Shown: positions 55,510 to 64,000 of the stretch, piece by piece | Numbering within the stretch: the first letter of the stretch is position 1 | How the letters are laid out: each line of letters starts with the position of its first letter | NCBI GenBank assembly: GCA_038373885.1 | Contig: JAWZYV010013174.1 | Span: 1,227,001-1,291,000, forward strand | DNA: 64,000 bases | DNA from: Cheiracanthium punctorium | Lineage: Eukaryota; Arthropoda; Arachnida; Araneae; Cheiracanthiidae | Direction of reading: 5' to 3' | The notes under the pieces: generated by a model | What the model was told of the DNA's origin: nothing | Databases searched by the model: none | Seen by the model: the letters and a program-made list of their open reading frames with translations, nothing else | Program-made: the position numbers and the translations under genes

Positions 55510-55803
55510 TTAACCCATTTATGCCTAGCGTCCCTTTTTTGGGACGGCATTTTCGCTATTAGTCGAAAATGTTATTTATTTTTCCTAGCCTTTATTCATG
55601 AGTATTGAGCCTCAACTCTACAAAATATTTTAACATGACAACAAAATATACAGTAGGATGTTGATATTCCGATTTTTATGCATAATGATTTTAAAAGAAA
55701 TCATCCCTTGTTCAAGAATTTGGCATCAGAAATTTATCTATTATTTCTGTTATCAGTAAAAATCGAAGAAAGTCGCAAAAATATCCAGGCACAAATGGGT
55801 TAA
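55510..55803. mobile_element. piggyBac-type MITE, copy 2 (294 bp)
   Basis: TTAA occurs at both borders. The ends TTAACCCATTTATGCC and GGCACAAATGGGTTAA match copy 1 (27316-27599). The first 60 bases are nearly identical between copies, with more divergence and a 10-bp insertion near the middle. Two copies in one window imply a sizeable family in the genome. Confidence 0.9.
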
Positions 55804-56030
55804 AAAAAGGAAATCAGTTATTGAATGTCAGCCTATTTTTGATAAGTAGGGCATTACAATTGCAGATCTGCAATTACAATTTTATTCATACAAACAATAT
55901 GATTCGATTTACTAACAGATGATGGCTCTAATCCTACGCCTGCAAAACTTTTGCGGCAAAATCATGGTGATATTACAATGTAAAGGTCAATTTACAAGCA
56001 TCCCGACTTATAGTACTAAAATCGTATATG
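55804..56030. other. Short gene-free spacer
   Basis: No feature recognised. Confidence 0.4.
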
Positions 56031-56032
56031 TA

Positions 56033-56823
56033 CTGGGAGGTCATAATTAAACTGCAAGTGTTCAAGGGGTGCTGGAGAGAAAACTACCGGGGATATTCCA
56101 GTGAAATTTGGTATCGACACGTTTCAGAACATGCGCAAGTCAAATATGCAAAAAAAGAAAATTTTCACCCGATAGATGACGCTGTACCGTATTTCAAAGC
56201 TCACCAATGGCATATACAACTTCCAAAACCGGTAGACAGAGCATAATGACATTCTAGGAGGCATATAAACAATAAAAAACATCATTTACAACAGTTTATC
56301 AAAATTCCATACAATTCGCTTCAGTAATTAAATTTTTACAGTAACATGTAATCAAAAATTAACATAAATTAAGATCACAAATTAAACAATTCATAAAGAC
56401 GCTTTGGAAAACAATTAAACCATTATTTATTCAATGAAATTATCACATGATGTGCTCAATATGCGAACCACCAGATGCAACCACACGCTGAAAACGTAAA
56501 ACAGCATGGTCCACCGTCGCATTTAAAATCTCTGGTGTAACACACCTCACCTGGAATTTTTATAAACTGTAAATGATGTTTCTATTGTTTATATGCCTCT
56601 TAGAATGTCATTATGCTCTGTCTATCGGTTTTGGAAGTTGTATATGCCACCTTTGAAATACGGTACAGCGCCATCTATCGGGTGAAAATGGCGATTTTCT
56701 TTTTTTGCATATTTGACTTGCGCATGTTCTGAAACGTGTAGATACCAAATTTCACTGGAATATTCCCGGTAGTTTTCTCTCCAGCACCCCTTGAACAATT
56801 GCAGTTTAATTATGGCCACCCTG
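56033..56823. mobile_element. Mariner-type fold-back element, 270-bp TIRs
   Basis: Arms 56033-56308 and 56552-56823 are about 93% identical inverted copies, ending in C(T/A)GGG(A/T)GG(T/C)CATAATTAA. TA lies outside each end (56031-56032, 56824-56825). The arms share ATTCCAGTGAAATTTGGTA, CGCAAGTCAAATATGC and the AGATG(A/G)CGCTGTACC motif. The loop retains a transposase tail on the minus strand. Because the arms are so alike, short open frames appear twice, once per arm, and are not genes. Confidence 0.88.
56443..56550 (-). pseudogene. C-terminal tail of a mariner-type transposase
   Basis: In the loop between the arms the minus strand reads VTPEILNATVDHAVLRF, then VVASGGSHIEHIM and a TGA. The GGSHIEH ending is the familiar C-terminus of DDE transposases in the IS630/Tc1/mariner group. 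Everything N-terminal, including the catalytic triad, is deleted. The element was therefore derived from an autonomous copy by internal deletion. Confidence 0.7.
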
Positions 56824-56881
56824 TACAGGATTTCTAATGTAAACGTTAATTGCTAGAGTAGAAAAAAGTTATTTTCTTTCG

Positions 56882-57310
56882 CATAGGCGCACCCACGGAG
56901 GGGGCTATGGGGACTCAAGCCCCCCCTCAAGGTGGACAGTTAGAAGTGGAAAACTTTAAAAAATGAAAATTGTCACTAATGAATTATTACTATTATTATT
57001 ATTTATTGTTTTCAAATCATTTCTAAAGTATTTTTTACCTAAAAAGATGTTAGTTTTTAAATAAATACTTACAGAGAGTTTATGAAACACTGTTAAAGTC
57101 GGTTACAATATCACTGAAAAGATCAGATAATTATTTATGACTCTATAATGAGTTATTGCTTGTGGGCTTGTGTTGTATGGGGAAATCAAGTGGTACAGAA
57201 TATTTTGAACTTATAAGAAGGTTGTAACTATTATCGATCTCACTATAACCAAGTTCAGCAGTATTTTCAGCTCAGCCCCCCCCTAAACTAAAATCCTGGG
57301 TGCGCCACTG
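56882..57310. mobile_element. hAT element with perfect TSD (429 bp)
   Basis: TTCTTTCG lies at 56874-56881 and again at 57311-57318, an exact 8-bp duplication. The ends CATAGGCGCACCCACGG and the complement of CCTGGGTGCGCCACTG pair. C- and G-runs lie inside each end (AAGCCCCCCCTC, CAGCCCCCCCC). The interior is AT-rich and non-coding. It begins 57 bp after the mariner-type element's TA. Confidence 0.9.
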
Positions 57311-57329
57311 TTCTTTCGTAATATCTTGT

Positions 57330-57490
57330 ACGACCTCTGAAATGCGATCGTCGGACATGATGTCTTTCCTTCGAGAGCCATACTGAAAAGTGGTTTAAGA
57401 CAGCCTATATTTTTCTTCATAAAGGCAGTTTTTACTAAGACTCTCAAATTCTGTACGTCAACTCGTTAGTGTATGGGGCACATTTTATTA
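57330..57490 (+). repeat. Dispersed repeat, copy 2 (related to 1620-1800)
   Basis: Collinear with 1620-1800 over its full length (ACTGAAAAGTGGTTTAAGAC, then TTAGTGTATGGGGCACATTT). See that entry. Neither end shows terminal repeats. Confidence 0.5.
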
Positions 57491-57657
57491 TGTTGTAACG
57501 AAAGTTTCCCGCCACTGCAAATATGATCTGCGCAAACAGTTCGCGTTGGGGTGTTTGCTCATATCTTTCCACACTTTTTGGGATTGGGAAAAAAAGAGAT
57601 TTACTTTAGAACATTGTGCAGTGAAATCTGTAAAAAATATATCGTTATCATTAAGTA

Positions 57658-58112
57658 CAGGGTGTCTCAAATGAAACTAACCGGGTTAAAAACATTATTT
57701 ACATCCAATTCAAATGCAAAAAGTCAGCTACAGAACGTCAAAGAATTATGTGTACAGCTTTAGGTACTACTCTTGTATCATATGACACTGTGAAGGTTTG
57801 GTACCTAAAGTTCTAAAACAAGGACTATTATGTACAAATTCAATCGCTGGGTGCCGCATGAGCTGCGGCAAGCAGATTTGGCGGAAAACTTTCGTTACAA
57901 CCTGATACTAATTGGTAATGTTTTTGTACAGGAGTCATGCACAGATTCAAAAAGTAACTTTTTGAAAATTTACGAGAGTTTTTTTTTTTTTTCTTTAGGC
58001 TTAGTCTTTTTTACTACCTTATTTTGAATATTTTTTTCAATTTACATTTCTCATTTGTCCAGTCTAACAAACAAAGAATTAAAGCGTGTCATCAAATTTT
58101 TGGAACACTTTG
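57658..58112 (+). mobile_element. Internally deleted mariner element
   Basis: The left end CAGGGTGTCTCAAATGAAAC and the complement of the right end (CAAAGTGTTCCAAAAATTTG) are imperfect inverted repeats. TA flanks them (57656-57657, 58113-58114). Inside, the plus strand at 57830 reads YKFNRWVPHELRQADLAENF, which is the mariner transposase linker motif (W-V-P-H-E-L) that normally precedes the first catalytic Asp. Everything downstream of this is lost. The copy is about 455 bp instead of the usual 1.3 kb. Confidence 0.75.
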
Positions 58113-58359
58113 TATAATCCAGGATTTACTTTGATGGAGAATAATTCCTTAGAGTACAATGGTCGAATTTTCAAAGAGATCTGCAATTCTAAGGTTCAAT
58201 TTAATCTGCAATTAATGCTCTACTCATAAAATAGATAAATTTTGCATTTTCTTGCATGTAGACGGATTAATAAGAGAGTGAGCTATGAATATTTAAAATT
58301 TCCATTGGACAACATTAGGGTTTGGTGATTTCTTTTTCAAATATTACAGATGTAACCAA

Positions 58360-58460
58360 ACTTTGTTTAGATTTGAAAAGTTACCGTAGGCACCAAATAT
58401 GGCAATATTTTCCTAAAGGTTGCCAAGTTTGGCAACATATGACACGATTTCTGACTTGGC
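58360..58460. repeat. Solitary type-1 satellite relative
   Basis: GGCACCAAATATGGCAATATTTTCC, split by divergence, then GGTTGCCAAGTTTGGCAAC. This follows the type-1 unit of the 48.6-50.5 kb block with substitutions at the CpG positions. Confidence 0.45.
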
Positions 58461-59530
58461 TGGTTAGCTTTTCCACACATGGCAGTAGTATCAAACAGTT
58501 GAATTACTAGAAAGCTTTAGATATTTCTAGTGTAAAAAAAACATGCTGAATCTACTAGAAAGGTCATCAAAAAACATAAAAGGAGAACAGGGAGTTGTTC
58601 AGTTATCAGTCGATCGAGATTCAGGGAGTGCTTTGCGTTGCGGATGTCCTAAGAGCAAGGTGTTTATGATCGTTCTGTGAAGCAATTTAATAAAGGCTGC
58701 TTGTGTCCACTGTTAGGAAAGTGGATTATGGTACATTCTTAAATTGTGTGGTTGTGACAGATCCGCTCGGAACTCCACTGAATGTTCTGTTTGTGGAATG
58801 TATTCATTGAAACAGAATTATAAATTTTGCTGGAAACTATTATTTACAACTGATAATTATCCATTGACATGCTCTTTGTGAATTCTCATAAATTGCGCGG
58901 TAAAGATTGTTCAGTGAGTTTTTACAGGCAATAAACTGTGTTTCGTTTATGCCAAGTTAGTGGTAGTTAGTTTCTGGATTTCTTTTATTTTCATTTTTTT
59001 AGACACTGAGGTTTCAACACATTCATACCTATACAAACCTGACTAAGCTAAAAAGTCTAGTAGATATAGACTACAGGTGACTTTTCATGATGGTACTTTA
59101 ATGATTTATTTTAATAGTGAAAAAATCTTCAGAAATATCCCACAATATTTCAATTACCTTATGAGTTTCATTTTCCTAAATGTGTTTTTTAACTTTGCCT
59201 CTCGACAACAGATAATTTGCTCGATATCCATTTCCTTATGGAGGCTTTCTTTAATTAGTAATTCGTGCAATTTTAGAAAACTATTTTATGAGCATCTGTA
59301 AGGAAGTCATCTGCAAAAACGTCATCTTAAGTGACTTTTAATGCTTGAATATGGTACAGTATAAAGCGGGAAATACCAAGTCATTATGACCACAAAATTA
59401 ATACTTCATTAATTCACCTGTGGAGCACAAAACAATAGCAACATGCTTTTGCATGGATGTTGTAAATTATAGGCAAAGACACTTCCAGCCAGTTATTTAA
59501 ATAGCGGATGTTTAAATACTGGTTGTTCCA
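58461..59530. other. Gene-free stretch
   Basis: No coding signal recognised. Confidence 0.4.
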
Positions 59531-59559
59531 AGGTAGTGTTTTTGAGCTCTGACCGACAC

Positions 59560-60010
59560 TTTCTTGACATTTCAAACTTACTCTTAGAATAACATACGAT
59601 GAGTTATATGATCAGAGCATCAATTGGAATTTATCCGTATGTTTTTCGAACTAATGCATCCTAATTAAAGCCTGGTGATATATAGCGTTTTCCTGTTGAA
59701 AAACTTCATTACCGGCTGATGACAGGTGTCATGTAAAGGTGCAACTGGTCCTCAGTGATGGTAAGACAATCTGAACCTTTCTTCGATTATTTTACCAAAA
59801 CCAACGGTCCCGAAAACGCCAGTAGTAACGTCTTACAAATCATGATGCTGATATTACTGGCCTGTTTATGACATGCAGTGCATGTGTAGAGCAACAGTTC
59901 GTCTGAAATATGCCGTAGCTGGCCAACAACATGATAAATTAAGAATCGTGATTCATCTCATCAGGCAACTTTTTCATGACTCCATGTACACTCACGGTGT
60001 TTCTGGTTAC
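59560..60010 (-). pseudogene. Tc1-like transposase remnant (C-terminal half)
   Basis: Minus-strand reading, with frame changes, gives SRFLIYHVVGQLRHI (after the first Asp region), then a WRFRDRWFW segment near 59800-59835. It then reaches VFQQENAIYHQAL near 59670-59702, and HTDKFQLML followed by a damaged NSSYVI. This order matches the catalytic half of Tc1-type transposases. The second catalytic position is E where D is expected (QQENA for QQDNA), and the PNSPDLNPIE motif is corrupted. No terminal repeats were identified, so the element's extent is unknown. Confidence 0.55.
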
Positions 60011-61540
60011 CATTGTACGTACAAATGTTGATGCTCGTTAACAGAGTCGAGCGCTTGCTGTGGGGGTCTCATATCCAACAGAGTCTTCTAAACTATATGC
60101 TTAGAGATAATTCTACTCATACCAGTATTGTATTCGTCGGACAGTTGATTAACTGGCTGTAAACGATTTAATTTCATTAAGCAGAACAACTTTTTATATT
60201 CTTTTTCCATGATGGCTTGTGAACTTCTCACGCCATTACATCTACTAGTACTGTTTTTAATGTAATTCAAATGTCTTAAATTGGTACATTAACAACAGCA
60301 AATGAACACCCACTAAACACTTCAGGATACTCGCTTTGATTGTCAGATAATCAAATATATCCTTATGAAAGCAGCTTTCCCCATCATAGGCACAGGTAAC
60401 AAACAGAATTATGCATTTGTATCTCCAACAGAAGTTAAGTAGCATTCCCACTTGATCACGTACTTTCTACGTTATCCAACGAGTTAATTCAAAAGGCAGG
60501 CGGAGGTCATTATGATTTGACTCTGCACTCAATGATAATTCAGTGACCCACTTAGATAAACAAAAGCTCATTTAAACACTCTTTGGACACCATTGCAATA
60601 GAACTACAAAATGTCTTTAAGAAATATCAGGTGTCCACTTTTCTTGAAAACTAAACATAAGACACAAATTTGTAATAATCTTTTTCTTTTCCAATCCTCA
60701 TTCTTTAACAGATAAATTTATTTACTTGGAATGATTTCAGTTTCGTTGAATGATGAGAATTTTCCTTTTTATTCTTTTTTTTTTCCCACATCCATATTAC
60801 TATATATCTATTAATCACTACAGATTGATTCATAATTTTAATAACCTTTTAGATTATTAGTTATTTATGACATTTTAAAAATCTTACTTTCCGTCATTTC
60901 CCCAAATCCCACAAGCCCCTACCTATACTGGCATTTTTTCAAATTCCCTCTCACATCTTGAACAAACACTTTTTTTTTAGCCTCTTATTTAGAGCCTATT
61001 CCAAATATGCGCATACCTAGAAGAACTACAAAACTCATTTCAGCAAACAATCTTTTTTTTTTTTCTACTGCGCATTTTATGGAGACCCACTTTCTGAACC
61101 TCCATAAAAAAAAGGGGGGGGGGGATGAAGAACAATTCCTTTCTCTCACCCTCTTCTTTAACACGTTCGATTTTAAAATTCCTTCGACCTCCAATTAGCC
61201 AAAGGTTCCTATTCTTCAATAAAACCGCCGAGCGTGTTTTCCTTTTATAAGACCCTCCAAAATATATGCACAATCTATAAATCCATAGAGGGAGGAAGAG
61301 GGCCTTCTAGAAAAGTTGCATATTTATGAAGGGTTCAAAGAATCCATCTTGTATTGGCGAACACGTAGAACCGGTTTTAATAGGCGGGCTAGCGTCCCCA
61401 AAATTTTGAGGGGGCTCGATAATGATAGTAATTATTCAGAGGTGTGTGAGAGTGCGAGAGAGCCGAAACGACAGAACAGGAGAGAAGATAGCGCAGGATA
61501 GAAAGAGTGGGAGAGAATATGAGGCAAAGCAGATGGGTCC
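60011..61540. other. Gene-free stretch
   Basis: AT-rich, with a pyrimidine-rich band at 60890-61180 and a G-run at 61114. Open frames on both strands around 60985-61273 overlap and are not supported. Confidence 0.4.
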
Positions 61541-62060
61541 CTTCGAGCATGACACCAGAGCCCAACCGTAAATTAGCGTGTGTGTGTGGAAGGGGTTGGG
61601 AAGCGGATGGTTAGGATCGATAGTAGGAACAGCTGGAGAAGATAGTCTCTACCGAAAAGGGGGGGGGGGTTGTTAGTTTCCGTCCTTTCCCCCCTCCCGG
61701 TTCCTCTCTTTCTGCCTTTCTCTGCATCCTCTGATGAGGCCGCTGGCTGAATACAGAACGCCCCCGCGCCCGGGCGGGAATTCTGTTCGAAATGAAAGGG
61801 TGGGCATTCGACTCACGTCCCTGCGGTGGCGTAGCCGCTAATGCGGCCGCCGCAGCGCCCCTTAACAACCGGGGCTGCCGATTCCCTCCGGCGGCTCCGA
61901 AGCCCCTCCTGGCCGCCCTTTTAAAAGCTCTGGACAATTCTTCCACCCCGCGTAATAAGCGCAGTGTCACATGTCCCTTCTATTAGTTATTTGGAGCGGG
62001 CGTGCTTAAAGTCTAAAGTACGGGAGCGGGGGGAAATCCGTGACAGCACAGAATGACGCG
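61540..62060. other. GC-rich island
   Basis: This is the only sustained GC-rich segment in the window, with dense CpG (for example CGCCCCCGCGCCCGGGCGG near 61759 and GCGGCCGCCGCAGCG near 61843). Open frames occur on both strands (119 codons minus, 64 plus), as expected from base composition. A tRNA A-box-like TGGCGTAGCCGC at about 61827 is followed by a weak GCCGATTCCC B-box-like word. A promoter or first-exon CpG island, or a GC-rich SINE, are both possible. Confidence 0.35.
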
Positions 62061-62070
62061 ACAAGGTTTT

Positions 62071-62548
62071 TAACGACACCTTGCCCCCTCTCTTTTTGTT
62101 TGTTTATTTATTTGTTCTCTGGTTAAGAAATGGGACCTCCGGGACGGCGATGTGGAATTTCAAAAATTCTGCATGTCTTCTGTGCTAATAGCGAATGTGT
62201 TAACTCAAATAACGTTTCGAATTCTCGATATAAAAAAAAAAGTATTTATTTATTTATTTATTCAATTCTCGCTTGCTGCTAATACCTCAGTGTTCCTCTA
62301 AGATTTTCTTGATCACCTTATTTGATTACATTACGTAGTTATTTTTATTTTTACTGTTGTTCTTAATTTATTTTCTCTTAATAATTTATATATGTAATTT
62401 CTATTGTTTTCTTATAACATGCGATATTTTATTTTAAAAATTTATCTTGATTAAATGAAATGTAATGTATTTCTTCATTCGTACTCTGCAAATTAAAACT
62501 GCTCTCTTTACTGGAGTCCGTGTGTCACCGCCCCCCCCCATATATATA

Positions 62549-62599
<51 letters not shown>

Positions 62600-62855
62600 G
62601 CACTCAGGTTAATATATATATTAACCTGAGTGCATGATAAAATTATCGTTCTAAAAATTATCTATACTTATAAAAACTATAAACTATCGAATAAATAAAT
62701 AAACAAATACCTTTTTTATATCGAGAATTTGAAACGTTATTTGAGTTCAGACATGCGGAGTTTTTGAAAATCCACATCACCGTCCCGGAGGTCCAATTTC
62801 ATGAGCAGAGAACAAATAAATAAACAAACAAAAAGAGAGGGGCAAGGTGTTGTTA
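62071..62855. mobile_element. Fold-back MITE, arms 160-200 bp
   Basis: Arms 62071-62268 and 62693-62855 are inverted copies, sharing AACACCTTGCCCC-type ends, TCTCTTTTTGTTTGTTTATT, GGACCTCCGGGACGG, AACTCAAATAACGTTT and ATTCTCGATATAAAAA. The left arm has about 20 extra bases near 62182-62203. The loop carries a (TA)n tract and a 38-bp perfect palindrome. No clear target-site duplication was found, so the superfamily is open. Confidence 0.85.
62539..62635. repeat. (TA)n tract followed by 38-bp perfect palindrome
   Basis: TA repeats at 62539-62596. Then 62598-62635 reads ATGCACTCAGGTT, AATATATATATT, AACCTGAGTGCAT, a perfect palindrome with no loop. Confidence 0.95.
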
Positions 62856-64000
62856 TTTTTTTATCGTTATCACTATTTTGTTTTTGTTAATCATTTACCG
62901 GTTTTAGAAATTCCTTAACTTGAGACAGTATACAGGATTCCGAAAAGCATTGGTTCGTAAACTGAATAAACTGAAAGAGCGTTAGAGTTTTCCAATCCAA
63001 GCGATGAGAAGAGGCTATAACTTGTGTCCATGAGAACCAGAGTCTTGTCGTGAAATGTTCCGGAAAGTTCAGTATTTAAACTGTATGAATATCAGCTAAG
63101 GATTTCCATGTGCACAAGCACATAGCAATTTCGCCAACATCCTAACCTTGGGGTAATTAATGCTAACGCTGGTCTTTTCAAGGAAATTGCACTTTTGGTA
63201 TACCACCATCTATGCTAAATGGATCCAGCGCTGGGTACTGTTAGCAACCCATAGTCCCAAAATTAGCGACATTCGTCAGTTCGCTTATATTTTAACCTTG
63301 TGTCCCATCAGATCATCTGTTTTGATGACGGCCACTCGGTATCCTAAACTCCATTTGGTTCCAGCAAGATTGTGTCCTAGAGCCATGAAACTCCATCTCA
63401 GGAGAAATTGACGTCAGGTAAGTATGGACCGAAGTCTTAGCTCCGCTCGTTTATTAGACTTATGGTCCACTTGACTTTTATTCCTAGGGACTGTTAAAAA
63501 CCTGGGGTATGAAGCCTTAGTTGAGAGAGAAGAGATAATCACACGGACTGGTGAGGCTGCACATCAAGTCTGAAAATCTTTGGTAATTTTCTAAAGAACA
63601 ATAGATGCAGTATAGCGGCGATGTAACTTTTCCCGACAACTTGGATTGCAAAATTTTCAGCATATGCTCTGAGGGGTCGCATTGTAGCTGTTGATAATTT
63701 TGTGTAAATGTGTTTATTGTTATGTTATGTGATTGTGATTTTTACTATTGTATTTTTTATTTTTAAAATAAAAAAATTGATAATTAATGTCACAGCAGTC
63801 TTAATTTTCAAATCTTTATGCCTTTATCTTTTATCTAAAGCTGTAATGCGACAGATATTAAAATATCTGTGACTAATCATGTAGTTAATGTTACAACAAA
63901 GGATTCAAATAGCTGTGTATGTGCGAAATTTTTCGGTCAGAATATTGCATAAAGATGAGAATTTCGAATTAGTTGAGGGAGAGGCTAGCTGAATAATTAT
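62856..64000. other. Less AT-biased stretch with a splice-donor consensus
   Basis: From about 63000 to 63560 composition is more balanced. An 83-codon plus-strand frame (63160-63411) ends 6 bases before the donor listed next. No domain is recognised and no acceptor was identified. Confidence 0.3.
63415..63423 (+). promoter_or_regulatory. Consensus 5' splice site CAG|GTAAGT
   Basis: CAG at 63415-63417 and GTAAGT at 63418-63423 match the metazoan donor consensus exactly. Together with the balanced composition upstream, this may mark the end of a non-coding or short coding exon on the plus strand. A nine-base match can occur by chance in 64 kb, so this remains weak evidence. Confidence 0.3.

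Noticed and set aside
56028..56819. Two similar open frames of 65-72 codons on opposite strands
   Set aside because: They are the two inverted arms of one mariner-type element, not a gene pair.
61611..61970. 119-codon minus-strand frame in GC-rich DNA
   Set aside because: Ala/Arg-rich by base composition, with an overlapping open frame on the opposite strand and no domain. Kept only as part of the GC island.
1..64000. Possible CRISPR array or bacterial operon structure
   Set aside because: No regularly spaced short repeats with unique spacers and no operons. The repeat types and splice-like signals are eukaryotic.

Overview
This is an AT-rich eukaryotic nuclear window (long A/T runs, abundant TA, TC and GT microsatellites). 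I could not recognise any intact host gene with known function. The transposon content (Tc1/mariner, many 8-bp-TSD hAT elements, a Helitron with the typical arthropod CGTGCGAAG-type 3' hairpin, a TTAA-flanked piggyBac-type MITE and a 5S-rRNA-like SINE) suggests an arthropod. A chelicerate such as a spider is my best guess. That guess rests on recollection of repeat types, not on a search.

Layout. 0-5.6 kb: gene-poor sequence plus a 300-bp-period tandem array (about 2.54-4.21 kb). Each unit carries, on the minus strand, a good splice acceptor, a 60-65 codon open frame, a stop and a nearby AATAAA. 5.6-9.2 kb: a large fold-back (palindromic) element. 9.2-18 kb: unassigned DNA. This includes a possible 4.8-kb element bounded by CAGAGTTGGG/CCCAACTCTG ends that contains a candidate 3'-terminal exon (minus strand, 15.1-15.4 kb). 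18.1-23.0 kb: a three-level nest, in which a TAGGGTGG-ended DNA transposon with 0.4-kb TIRs contains a Helitron, which contains a small hAT MITE. 23.3-25.0 kb: a TA-flanked DNA transposon. 26.2-29.0 kb: two hAT MITEs and a 1.9-kb TIR element into which a piggyBac MITE has inserted. 32.3-36.1 kb: a decayed autonomous-type hAT transposon (the best recognisable coding remnant), itself invaded by two MITEs.

39.0-41.8 kb: a short tandem duplication, an unrecognised open exon-like frame, a 5S-like SINE with an 11-bp target-site duplication, and a nearly complete but dead Tc1-like element. 43-46 kb: a tandem duplication, a striking multi-arm hairpin, the 3' end of a non-LTR retrotransposon and two unrecognised reading frames. 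47.5-50.7 kb: several MITEs and a composite satellite block that ends in a 10-bp-stem hairpin. 51.8-58.1 kb: TA-flanked mariner-type fold-back elements, a second copy of the piggyBac MITE and a hAT MITE with a perfect TSD. 59.5-60.0 kb: another Tc1-like transposase remnant. 61.5-62.9 kb: a GC-rich island followed by a fold-back MITE. 63.4 kb: an isolated perfect splice-donor consensus.

No operon-like or pathway organisation is visible. The window reads as an intron or intergenic landscape built by successive transposon insertions. The host-coding candidates are the tandem terminal-exon-like array (2.5-4.2 kb), the acidic terminal exon (15.1-15.4 kb) and the open frame at 39.25-39.5 kb. All of these need transcript evidence.
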